Origin: Betaproteobacteria bacterium
Lineage (GTDB): Bacteria; Acidobacteriota; Terriglobia; Acidiferrales; UBA7541
Assembly: GCA_903970165.1 (NCBI GenBank)
Contig: CAJCHZ010000071.1
Coordinates: forward strand, 1-63,790
DNA length: 63,790 bases
Direction of reading: 5' to 3'
Made by a program: the position numbers and the translations under genes. The notes under the pieces were generated by a model. That model worked only from the letters and a program-made list of their open reading frames with translations, was not told where the DNA came from and searched no databases. Positions 35,184 to 42,767 of the stretch are shown in pieces. Each line of letters opens with the position of its first letter. The stretch's first letter is position 1.

Positions 35184-36527
35184 ATGCCCAAAGAACTTTT
35201 CGGAACCGACGGCATTCGCGGCGTTCCCGGCACCCCCCCGCTCGACGACGCCACTCTCTTTGCCACCGGCCGCTCTCTCGCCTCCTACCTCCTTCGCCAC
35301 CACTCCGCCGCCCACGTTCTCATCGGCATGGACACGCGCGAATCCGGCCCACACATCGCCGCTCTTCTCGCGGCTGGTCTCGCGCAAGGCGGTGGTTCGG
35401 TAGCTTTCGCGGGCATAATCACCACTCCAGGCGTCGCCTGCCTCGTCCGTCAAAATGATTTTCAAGCCGGCGTTGTAATTTCCGCTTCGCACAATCCCTA
35501 TCACGACAATGGCGTGAAACTCTTCTCTCACGCGGGCATGAAGTTTCCCGATTCAGTCGAAGTAGAGCTGGAAGCTGACATCTTCAAGCACCGCAACGAC
35601 GCGCCCCAGAAAAATTCTCCTCTTCCGGTTGCGGATGACTCTCTCGACGCCGAATATCTGGACTTTCTCCGCCGCCGCATCATTCCCGGCGCCAACCTCT
35701 CCGGTTTCCGTATCCTTCTGGACTGTGCCAACGGCGCCGCCTACAAGCTCGGCCCCGAACTCTTCCGTGCCCTCGGCGCCAACGTTATCTCCATGGGCGT
35801 CTCCCCCGATGGCCGCAACATCAACGCAGGATGCGGCTCACTGCATCTCGAAGGTTTGCAGAAACGAATGGCAACCGAGCGCGCTCAGCTCGGCGTCGCC
35901 TTCGACGGCGATGCCGACCGCGCCCTCTTCGTCTGCGAGACTGGAAAAATCATCAATGGCGACGGCGTTCTCTTGGCCGTCGCCCGTTACCTGAAGTCCC
36001 AGGACAAGCTCAAAGGCAATCGCGTCGTCGCCACGTCCATGTCCAATCTCGGCCTCGAACGCGTCCTCGCCCGCGAAGGCATCACTCTCGCCCGCGCCTC
36101 CGTCGGTGATCGTTACGTCCTCGAAGAGATGCTCCGCAGCGGCAACGTGATCGGCGGCGAACAATCGGGCCATGTCATCTTCCTCGAAGACAGTCCCGCC
36201 GGCGACGGTCTCCTCACTGCCGTAAAAATCGCTTCGCTAGTCTCTATGCACGGCAAAATGGAATCTCTCGTCGAGGGCCTCAAGGACTACCCGCAAATCA
36301 TCGTCAATGTAAAAGTAAAATCCAAGCCCCCGCTCGAAACTCTTCCGCAAGTCTCCCGTGCCCTCGCGGAAGCCCAATCCGCCCTTGGCGATAACGGCCG
36401 CGTAGTCCTTCGCTATTCCGGCACCGAGCAGTTAGCCCGCGTCATGGTCGAAGCCGAACACGATCACGACGTCCAGCGCTTCAGTCAATCCTTAGCCAAC
36501 GCCCTCCGCTCCGAAATCGGTGCGTAG
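35184..36527 (+). CDS. glmM: Phosphoglucosamine mutase
   Basis: Converts glucosamine-6-phosphate to glucosamine-1-phosphate for peptidoglycan and lipopolysaccharide precursors. It is 447 residues from MPKELFGTDGIRGVPGTPP, the standard family length. The phosphoserine loop VVISASHNPYHDNGVKLFS places the catalytic Ser at residue 102. The metal loop is VAFDGDADRALFV, the sugar-binding loop GGEQSGHVIF, and the phosphate-binding loop RYSGTEQLARVMVE. Upstream ATG codons at 34926 and 35133 lack ribosome sites and add residues not found in the family. Confidence 0.97.
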   Translation: MPKELFGTDGIRGVPGTPPLDDATLFATGRSLASYLLRHHSAAHVLIGMDTRESGPHIAALLAAGLAQGGGSVAFAGIITTPGVACLVRQNDFQAGVVISASHNPYHDNGVKLFSHAGMKFPDSVEVELEADIFKHRNDAPQKNSPLPVADDSLDAEYLDFLRRRIIPGANLSGFRILLDCANGAAYKLGPELFRALGANVISMGVSPDGRNINAGCGSLHLEGLQKRMATERAQLGVAFDGDADRALFVCETGKIINGDGVLLAVARYLKSQDKLKGNRVVATSMSNLGLERVLAREGITLARASVGDRYVLEEMLRSGNVIGGEQSGHVIFLEDSPAGDGLLTAVKIASLVSMHGKMESLVEGLKDYPQIIVNVKVKSKPPLETLPQVSRALAEAQSALGDNGRVVLRYSGTEQLARVMVEAEHDHDVQRFSQSLANALRSEIGA

Positions 36528-36609
36528 GACAGGCACTCTTTCCAGTTTTATTTACTGACTTTTGCCGCAACACATCCGCCCGTATAAATCGTTTCCTCGG
36601 ACCTCGCCG

Positions 36610-37131
36610 CTAGGCCGGCTTTGTCCTCTGCATAAATAGGGGCGGCTCATCCCCGCTCGGGCCCCAACTCGCAGGCACCGCCACGTCCAGCAGGCGCAGG
36701 TACACGCTGAACTGCCCGCGGTGTTGATACCAGTGGCTCAGCATCACGTCTCGCAAAAACTCTCCCCGGGGCTGCGACATCACGTCTTTCCCATCGGCAA
36801 CTAGTCGCCACATCTCCGTCATGGCCGCGTCATCGAACTTGGGCAAAAGGTTTCGCACCACGCCAATGCTCTCCTCCAGCTTGTCCAGAATTTCCTTCTG
36901 GCTCGCCGGCTGCGGAAGATTTGCAAACTTGGGAGCTTCTGCCGGATTATTCTGCGCAAAGCGCACAACTCCTCCCGGCACCATCGCCAAATGAAAAGCA
37001 AGCTGCCCCGCGCTCATGGATTTCAAATGCGGCTTCCAGCTCAATTTATCTTCTGGCAGACGCTCCAAAAATCTCCGCGTGATCGGCGCTTGCACCTCAA
37101 ACTCCCTGAGCAACGATTCTGCAATCGACAT
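36610..37131 (-). CDS. DinB-family protein
   Basis: A 173-residue four-helix bundle of the DinB superfamily. AAGGAGAAAGAAC before ATG 37131 sets the start. Likely metal ligands are His in LAFHLAMVPGGV, and His residues in MLSHWYQHRGQFSVYLRLLDV near the C-terminus. The closest general class is the group often annotated as damage-inducible or mycothiol-dependent enzymes, but a biochemical role cannot be read. Convergent with glmM. It is unrelated in detail to the shorter DinB-like protein at 32377-32850. Confidence 0.82.
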   Translation of the reverse strand: MSIAESLLREFEVQAPITRRFLERLPEDKLSWKPHLKSMSAGQLAFHLAMVPGGVVRFAQNNPAEAPKFANLPQPASQKEILDKLEESIGVVRNLLPKFDDAAMTEMWRLVADGKDVMSQPRGEFLRDVMLSHWYQHRGQFSVYLRLLDVAVPASWGPSGDEPPLFMQRTKPA

Positions 37132-37207
37132 GTTCTTTCTCCTTTTCCCGCCGGTCGCTCCAGCCGTCCTCGAATGCAATAGCTCTGGTCCCTGTTCAAG
37201 TCCCTGT

Positions 37208-38053
37208 TCAAATCGTGCCCGCCCTCACGATATGCCCGCCCCTGTTCGGTCCCTTCCGCGCCCGTTCTGGAAAATACTTCGCCGCAATCTCAGCCGGCCC
37301 CAAATCCTCCACCTCGCGAAATCCAATCCCCATCAACCGCTCCCGCAACTTGTCCGCCTCAAAATAACTTACCCAAGCCTCCCCAGCCGCTTCCACTCGC
37401 GCCGCCCGCGCATCATGAAGTGCCCGCATCTCCGCGGAAAGCGTTTCCGGCGGATCGCTGTAATCAAACACCACATGCGCTCCGCCGCCCACTCCGGCAA
37501 TAAATCCGAGCGTTGCCCAAATAGCCTCTCCGCTCAGATACGGAACAACTCCCAGCCACGTGAAAAAAGTCTGCGCCGAAGGATCAAATCCAGCCGCCGC
37601 CAACCCCGCATGCAAACTCTGTCTCTCAAAATCGACCGGCGCAAACGTCAACCAGCCAGGCACGGTAATCTCCGCCTCAGCAAGCCGCCCACGTTTCCAC
37701 TCCTGCGTAGCCGGATAATCCACCTCAAAAATCCTCAGCTTTTCCCCAAATGGCGAGCGGTACGCAAACGTGTCGAGCCCCGCCCCCAGCACCACCAGCT
37801 GGCGCACTCCGCCTCTCACTGCCGCGGCCAACGCATCTTCCGCAAACCTCGTCCGCACCGCAATAAACATCCGCATCAACCGCCGCGTCGGCTGCTCCTC
37901 CGCCTCGCGTACCACAGTCTCCGCATCCCCTCCCAAAATCGCCACAGCCAGGGGATCCGCAAAAATGGCTCCGCGCTCCAAAACCTGGTGCGCAGCACGA
38001 TGTCCCGCCGCGGCAAATGCAGTCCGGCTTGGTTTTCCCGTTTGCACCCCCAA
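37208..38053 (-). CDS. SAM-dependent methyltransferase, leucine-carboxyl-methyltransferase family
   Basis: A 281-residue class I methyltransferase of the LCM/PPM1 superfamily (PF04072). The segments SRTAFAAAGHRAAHQVLERGAIFADPLAVAILG, RFAEDALAAAVRGGVRQLVVLGAGLDTFAYR (SAM-binding glycines), FEVDYPATQEWKRGRL and TFFTWLGVVPYLSGEAIWATLGFIA are the family signature in order. Bacterial members methylate polyketide-type or unknown small acids. It lies 76 bases upstream of the DinB gene on the same strand, possibly in one transcript. Confidence 0.88.
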   Translation of the reverse strand: MGVQTGKPSRTAFAAAGHRAAHQVLERGAIFADPLAVAILGGDAETVVREAEEQPTRRLMRMFIAVRTRFAEDALAAAVRGGVRQLVVLGAGLDTFAYRSPFGEKLRIFEVDYPATQEWKRGRLAEAEITVPGWLTFAPVDFERQSLHAGLAAAGFDPSAQTFFTWLGVVPYLSGEAIWATLGFIAGVGGGAHVVFDYSDPPETLSAEMRALHDARAARVEAAGEAWVSYFEADKLRERLMGIGFREVEDLGPAEIAAKYFPERARKGPNRGGHIVRAGTI

Positions 38054-38276
38054 AGTTTATCAAAGGCCGTTCAAGTTCCAGGTTCGGATAGCACCGATTT
38101 ATGGAGAGTCTTTGAAGAGCGCACCCGCCGGGCGCCTTTACCGCGCGTCGTTATGATTTCGCAGGATTTTATCTAGGTAACAGGCCCTGGGGGAATTGTC
38201 TAAAAGCTTAGGTTTTTCTGTCTATGATTGGGTGCAATCTCAAGCGGACAGAAATCCCATCCGCGGAGGGGCCCCC

Positions 38277-39452
38277 ATGGTTTTCCGAAACACTCGTCTT
38301 TCTCTCCGATTCATCGCAAGCGCATTCTATTTCTTTGCTCTCGCCTGCTCTCCGCTCGCGGCCCAGCAAGCCGGCGTCCTGCTCGCCTATGGAAGACCGC
38401 GCTCGGACACCAGCCACGAGTACAAAACAGTCTGGGTCGTCTTTTCTCCCGCGGAAGCTCATATAGTCGCCACCGTTCCCGATGTGATTGTTCCTCGTTC
38501 GACAGGTTTTTGGCGCCTTGGAGATGCAAGAGTTTGTGATTACCAGCGCGATGGCTGGGGCACGACTCATGAAGTCATTTGGCAGACTCCCATCGAAAAA
38601 GCACCGCTCCTTGAGGAAGGCCTGCCTTGTAAGAACGAGGACGATGAAACTGCAAACACTGAAAACACCGACAACAGCGCTCCGACGCCGGCTTCCGATT
38701 CGTCCCTCAATGCATGCACCCACGAGTCCGCGTGGCTCCTTTTTGTCTCTCCCTCTTATATTTCGGAAGAATTCAACAGCAATCAGGCCGACTGCGACGG
38801 TCGCGGGGGGCATGCTGTAACCCGTAACGAGGTGCGCACCTTCGACACAGACGTACCTCTCAGCCTCGATGAATTCTTTAGCGCGCAAGCCGCGAAGGCC
38901 TACCGCGTCGCCGCCAGGAAGGGTTTTGTGGAAGTTACCAAAGACTATAATTGCCCCGAGCTCGATCCTCGACAATATGACTTGAAAAGCTGGGCCATCC
39001 TGCATGACCGAGGGGCATGGTCACCTGCTGCTTCGCTTGATCAGATACAAGGAGAATGCGCTTTTAGCCATCGGATGGACCTCCCGCTCCCGAAAAGCGT
39101 GACGGGCGAGACTTCGAAAGCGTCTTTATGGCCTGCTTTTTCCGCCGCAGTCCCGCACCTAACCGATTTCTACCTTTCCCCGCTCGGCGATTACGCCATC
39201 CTCATAACAAATCCGAAAAATGCTGACTATCATGTCTATGCCTATTCCGTCCAAGCCGGCGCGCTCGGCAAACGCCTCGCGGAGATCACCTGGGATTCCT
39301 ACAACTCCTACGTCTTCATCATGGCCCAGTGGTCCACCGGCAAATACGTCCAGCAATGGACCGACACGATCCAGAAGATTAACGACCATCCACTCCCCGC
39401 CCCGGTTGTGAAGCCCGAGGAGCCGGGCACAGGCAAATCGGCTCCACGTTAA
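38277..39452 (+). CDS. Secreted protein of unknown function
   Basis: A 391-residue protein with a strong signal peptide (LSLRFIASAFYFFALACSPLAAQ) and the ribosome site GGAGGGG just before ATG 38277. The mature part has several cysteines (for example in VCDYQRDGW, LPCKNEDD, NACTHESA and QADCDGRGG), which may form disulfides, and a Pro-rich C-terminus ending in APVVKPEEPG. I recognise no domain. A periplasmic or outer-membrane location is likely. It stands alone before the ECF sigma factor gene. Confidence 0.7.
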   Translation: MVFRNTRLSLRFIASAFYFFALACSPLAAQQAGVLLAYGRPRSDTSHEYKTVWVVFSPAEAHIVATVPDVIVPRSTGFWRLGDARVCDYQRDGWGTTHEVIWQTPIEKAPLLEEGLPCKNEDDETANTENTDNSAPTPASDSSLNACTHESAWLLFVSPSYISEEFNSNQADCDGRGGHAVTRNEVRTFDTDVPLSLDEFFSAQAAKAYRVAARKGFVEVTKDYNCPELDPRQYDLKSWAILHDRGAWSPAASLDQIQGECAFSHRMDLPLPKSVTGETSKASLWPAFSAAVPHLTDFYLSPLGDYAILITNPKNADYHVYAYSVQAGALGKRLAEITWDSYNSYVFIMAQWSTGKYVQQWTDTIQKINDHPLPAPVVKPEEPGTGKSAPR

Positions 39453-39510
39453 TCAGAGAACTTCGCGGCTTCTGGCCCAATTTCCATAGCCTAACAACGA
39501 TGGCCTTCCC

Positions 39511-39547
39511 CTCTGTGCTGCTTTGCGCCTCCGCGCCTCAGTTTTTT
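39511..39547 (-). repeat. Degenerate CGCAGAG-type repeat, inverted copy
   Basis: CTCTGTG, CTTTGCGCCTCCGCGCCTC and a T7 run read on the minus strand as A7 CTGAGGCGCGGAGGCGCAAAG, related to the CGCAGAG repeats before ffh and serS. The match is partial, so this is a relative rather than a true copy. Confidence 0.35.
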
Positions 39548-39548
39548 T

Positions 39549-39596
39549 CCTTCCTTAGGAACTTTTCCTCTTATCGCGACATTACCTAAGGGAAGG
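39549..39596 (+). promoter_or_regulatory. Candidate ECF-type promoter and inverted repeat before the sigma factor gene
   Basis: GGAACTT at 39558-39564 resembles an ECF -35 element, with CGACAT-like bases about 14 nt downstream as a weak -10. It is embedded in an inverted repeat: CCTTCCTTAGG (39549-39559) against CCTAAGGGAAGG (39585-39596). Autoregulation by the downstream ECF factor is plausible but the -10 match is poor. Confidence 0.3.
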
Positions 39597-39673
39597 AGCA
39601 ATCGTAGGGTCATCCTTTTTACCCTAAACGACGCAAAGGGCTGAGGTAGGCCGCTCGGCCCAGGCGAATACCA

Positions 39674-40378
39674 ATGCAAGACGCACTCCCAGCTCTCGTT
39701 CTAAACTCGGAGGCACTCGCACGCCACGCCATGAACGACACACCCGCCAACCCCGCCACAACCGATGAGCAGCTCATGCTCGCCTTTACCCTCGGCTCTT
39801 CCGACGCCTTCACAGAACTCTTCCGCCGCTACAAACAACCCATCTACGCCTTCTTCCGCCGCCGCGTCACCGACCCCGCTCATGCCGAGGAGTTTACGCA
39901 GGAAACCTTCCTTGCACTCCTTAAAGCTGCCTCTCGCTACCAGCCGCGTGCTCTCTTCCGCACTTATCTCTACAGCATCGGCTTCAAAATCCTCCGCGCT
40001 CACCGTCGCAAAACTATTTTCCGCGCCATGTTCTCCGCGCATCCTTCTACAATCCCCGATCCCGCCAAACACGACGCCACCGAATCCGGCCTCTGGGTCC
40101 GCCGCGCCGTCGAAAAACTCGACCCCATCGACCGGGAAGTTCTCCTCCTCCGCGAATTCGAGCAACTCAGCTATACCGAAATCGCCGATCTCCTCCAGCT
40201 CCCCCTCAACACGGTTCGTTCCCGCCTCTTCCGCGCCCGCACCGCTCTCCGCGATCTGCTTGAGCCGCCAGCTTCCGCAGTTGCCGAATCCTCAACCCCG
40301 AATTCTCTGGAGCGTGCCACGCAAAACCCAGCACCGGCGGCCGCGCCAATCATCCATTCAAAAAGGAACCCCGCATGA
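39674..40378 (+). CDS. ECF RNA polymerase sigma factor
   Basis: A 234-residue extracytoplasmic-function sigma factor. Region 2 is AFTELFRRYKQPIYAFFRRRVTDPAHAEEFTQETFLALLKAA; region 4 is LDPIDREVLLLREFEQLSYTEIADLLQLPLNTVRSRLFRARTALRDLL. It carries a 50-residue Pro/Ala-rich tail beyond region 4. The ATG at 39674 has AGGCG upstream; the internal Met at 39731 has no ribosome site. Its stop overlaps the start of the next gene by four bases (ATGA), which encodes its probable anti-sigma factor. Confidence 0.93.
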   Translation: MQDALPALVLNSEALARHAMNDTPANPATTDEQLMLAFTLGSSDAFTELFRRYKQPIYAFFRRRVTDPAHAEEFTQETFLALLKAASRYQPRALFRTYLYSIGFKILRAHRRKTIFRAMFSAHPSTIPDPAKHDATESGLWVRRAVEKLDPIDREVLLLREFEQLSYTEIADLLQLPLNTVRSRLFRARTALRDLLEPPASAVAESSTPNSLERATQNPAPAAAPIIHSKRNPA

Positions 40379-41691
40379 GCGCCACAACGCATCCTGTTTC
40401 TCCCGAAGAAATCATGGCTCTCCTCGACGGCCAACTCCCTACCGGCCGGGCACAAACCCTTTCCGCGCACATCGAAACCTGCCCCGATTGTCGCGGGCTG
40501 TTTCAGGACTTTCAGAAAACAAAATACAACGTAGCTCTGTGGCAGGTAGCGTCGCCGCCGGAAAGAATGAATGCTCGAATAGAGTCCGCCGCTGCCAAGA
40601 ATTCCACGCTATCGAGCGCTTCGCTCCCTGCTCCACTTCAACTCCCGCGCCGGTTGTCGCGGAAACAGTGGATGTTCGGATTAGGACTCACTGCGGCAGC
40701 AATGCTGGTTGTTTTCTCGGTCGCTTCGCCGGATCGCCTTCGTTCCCGCATGGCTTCCTCTAGGGCCGTCGATTATGTCCAAACCATGAAGGAGAAGGTT
40801 AAAGCCCGCGAACAGACTAAGGCCGAGCGTCAAGTGTCGAACGACACGGATTATGCTGTGCCTGCCAACGTCCAAACGGAGTCTGAGCCAAGCACGGCCG
40901 CCGATTCAAACGGCCCTTTGAACGGACGTGGTGATCACATCCAGGCCTCCTCGTACCGCGATGGCCAGCCCATCTCCGATCAACAATCCCACGTCACATC
41001 GGGCCCCATGATTGCCCGAACCGTCTCGCTCACGATTCTCGTGAAAGACTTCGACGCTTCGCGCAATTCGCTTGACGCCATCTTGGCGCGGCATAACGGC
41101 TACTCTGCAAATCTCAGTGTGAGCACTCCGCAAGGCTCCGCTCGCTCCCTGCAAGCCTCGCTGCGTGTGCCCGCTCCGCAGCTCGCCGCTGCCTTCGCCG
41201 AGCTAAAATCTCTAGGCCACGTCGAAACCGAAAACCAAACCGGTGAAGAAGTCTCCCAGCAGCATGCCGACCTCGTCGCCCGCCTCAAAAACTCCCGCGA
41301 AACCGAACAGCGCCTCCAGGCCATCCTCACGCAGCGCACCGGGAAAATCAGCGACGTCCTCGAAGTCGAACAGGAAATCGCACGGGTCCGCGGCGAAATT
41401 GAGCAAATGGAAGCGGAACAAAAAAACCTCGAGCACCGCGTCGACTTCGCCACCATCGACCTCAACCTCTCCGAGGAATACAAAGCCAAACTGGATTCCG
41501 CAACCCCGTCCATCTCCACCAAACTCCACAACGCCTTGGTCAACGGCTATCGTAACGTCGCGGACACTCTGCTTGGGCTGGTTCTCTTTTTCGCCGAATA
41601 TGGGCCAATCCTGGTTTTCTGGGCACTCTTGCTCTTTATTCCTGCATGGCTAGTCTGGCGCCGCTGGCGTCACGCCACCGCAGCAATCTGA
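40375..41691 (+). CDS. Zinc-finger anti-sigma factor fused to a DUF4349 domain
   Basis: A 438-residue membrane protein. The cytoplasmic N-terminus has the HxxxCxxC anti-sigma zinc finger (HIETCPDC, near residue 32). A membrane helix follows (MFGLGLTAAAMLVVFSVA, about residues 100-118). The outside part from about residue 215 (ARTVSLTILVKDFDASRNSLDAILARHNGYSANL) through a coiled coil (ARLKNSRETEQRLQAILTQRTGKISDVLEVEQEIARV) matches DUF4349. A second helix (TLLGLVLFFAEYGPILVFWALLLFIPAWLVW) ends the protein. It should hold the adjacent ECF factor inactive and release it on an envelope signal sensed by the DUF4349 region. Confidence 0.85.
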   Translation: MSATTHPVSPEEIMALLDGQLPTGRAQTLSAHIETCPDCRGLFQDFQKTKYNVALWQVASPPERMNARIESAAAKNSTLSSASLPAPLQLPRRLSRKQWMFGLGLTAAAMLVVFSVASPDRLRSRMASSRAVDYVQTMKEKVKAREQTKAERQVSNDTDYAVPANVQTESEPSTAADSNGPLNGRGDHIQASSYRDGQPISDQQSHVTSGPMIARTVSLTILVKDFDASRNSLDAILARHNGYSANLSVSTPQGSARSLQASLRVPAPQLAAAFAELKSLGHVETENQTGEEVSQQHADLVARLKNSRETEQRLQAILTQRTGKISDVLEVEQEIARVRGEIEQMEAEQKNLEHRVDFATIDLNLSEEYKAKLDSATPSISTKLHNALVNGYRNVADTLLGLVLFFAEYGPILVFWALLLFIPAWLVWRRWRHATAAI

Positions 41692-42036
41692 AACGTGGAG
41701 TACGGGAGCCTTTGTCCCGCTTGTTTGCCTCTGACGATTCGAAGCCTGCACGGACCAGAGATAGCGCGCACTTTTCACCAGAGTCATTCTAACCGAGAGC
41801 AATTTGCCTGATTCACGCGCTCCTGAAACACATGAACCGTGGACGTTAACGATTTTCCTCTCCAACCATCAATCATCGGTTTTTTCGATTCCAAGCTCCC
41901 AAAGAATGTAGGCCGCGTTGCCAGTTCTGTGAGATTTTGTAGAAATTTTTCGCCTTCTTCCCTTCCTAAACCCGAAAAGTTCCCGTAAACACTTTTAAAT
42001 CAAACACCTCTAAGGTAGTAGACTTTCCGCCCCACG

Positions 42037-42053
42037 CTGGCACGACTATTGCT
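42037..42053 (+). promoter_or_regulatory. Sigma-54 (RpoN) promoter
   Basis: CTGGCACGACTATTGCT matches the sigma-54 consensus essentially perfectly: -24 GG at 42039-42040 and -12 GC at 42051-42052, with ten bases between. Transcription should begin near 42064. No protein gene lies in the following 100 bases, only terminators, so the product is probably a small RNA. Confidence 0.75.
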
Positions 42054-42093
42054 CTCTTCCTCTGCAACTTACAAGATTGGCTTCCCGGGGTGG

Positions 42094-42127
42094 CCGGCAC
42101 CGATCCTCGACTCGGTTCCGGTTTTTT
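42094..42127 (+). terminator. Intrinsic terminator 1 of three
   Basis: Stem CCGGCACCGA / TCGGTTCCGG (nine pairs, one mismatch), eight-base loop, then TTTTTT at 42122-42127. Confidence 0.6.
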
Positions 42128-42143
42128 GGGGGGTCAGTTCGAT

Positions 42144-42171
42144 AAAGGGGGCTTGCACCAGCCCCCTTTTT
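42144..42171 (+). terminator. Intrinsic terminator 2 of three
   Basis: Perfect stem GGGGGCT / AGCCCCC with a six-base loop, flanked by AAA and TTTTT. Confidence 0.85.
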
Positions 42172-42243
42172 CATTCGGCTTTTGTGGTGGGTGCCAGTGG
42201 GGAATTTTCGCTTCCCGCGAGTGTGACTTCAAAGTGGCTAGGT

Positions 42244-42275
42244 AAAAGGGCCTGAGAACCTCAGGCCCTTTTTTA
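42244..42275 (+). terminator. Intrinsic terminator 3 of three
   Basis: Perfect nine-base-pair stem GGGCCTGAG / CTCAGGCCC with a three-base loop, AAAA before and TTTTTT after; it can act in both directions. The 70 bases between terminators 2 and 3 hold no gene I can name and could be a second small RNA. Confidence 0.85.
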
Positions 42276-42380
42276 TTGCCCACGATCCCTTGCAGAGGGC
42301 GAATCGCCCCGACGAAGCTTTGCGCGCTCCCCACCGTTCAGGGATTGCACTTTCAACTCTTAACTTTCTACGGTGAACCA

Positions 42381-42415
42381 AAAAAATGAGCGGCCGGTGG
42401 GGGGACCGGCCGCTC
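42381..42415 (-). terminator. Minus-strand intrinsic terminator
   Basis: An 11-base-pair perfect stem GAGCGGCCGGT / ACCGGCCGCTC with a six-base loop (42388-42415). On the minus strand it is followed by A then T6 or more (complement of the A run at 42381-42386). It implies a minus-strand transcript ending here, coming from the gene-free 42416-42767 region. Confidence 0.75.
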
Positions 42416-42767
42416 GGGCGTGGGGGATGGAGGGTACCGTAACCTGAACCTGGTTCCGTGCTTCAGGCCGTCGAGCTGCGCTCGCGAGCAGCAGAACGGC
42501 ATTCAGGAGTAATCACTCCAGAAGCGGCAACCAGCTCCCGATTACATTTCCAATTCTGCTCTTGATCACTGTCCCCGTCGATAGAACGGCGGATTCATTC
42601 TCTCCAGTACTATCAGCCATTCTTCCCGCCCTCGTTTTAGTACCACCGTACTTTACGTTTCCGTCCGCTTCCCTCTTTCAACCGCTTTGTATTCATAAAG
42701 ATTCCTACACCGCCGCCGATAGGCGTAGTGGGCCTCTGCCCTGAGGGGAGCGTGTGCCCACGAACTT
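42416..42767 (-). other. Gene-free stretch, possibly transcribed on minus strand
   Basis: No annotated-type gene is seen here. On the minus strand a 35-codon ORF (42620-42513) with GGGCGGGAAGA before its ATG is followed by hairpins (for example CCTGAA / TTCAGG near 42441-42466) and then the terminator at 42381-42415. The plus strand must also carry the promoter for the PilZ gene. Confidence 0.35.

Larger units (their letters stand above)
42064..42171 (+). ncRNA. Putative sigma-54-dependent small RNA
   Basis: The transcript predicted from the sigma-54 promoter meets a first hairpin plus T6 at 42094-42127 and a stronger one at 42144-42171, giving an RNA of roughly 64 or 108 nt. The sequence has no convincing ORF with a ribosome site; the ORF spanning 42049-42255 reads through both terminators. 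The family is unknown to me. The neighbours are an ECF/anti-sigma pair and a PilZ protein. Confidence 0.45.

Noticed and set aside
42049..42255. 68-codon plus-strand ORF downstream of the sigma-54 promoter
   Set aside because: It begins upstream of the predicted transcript start and runs through two intrinsic terminators; no ribosome site.
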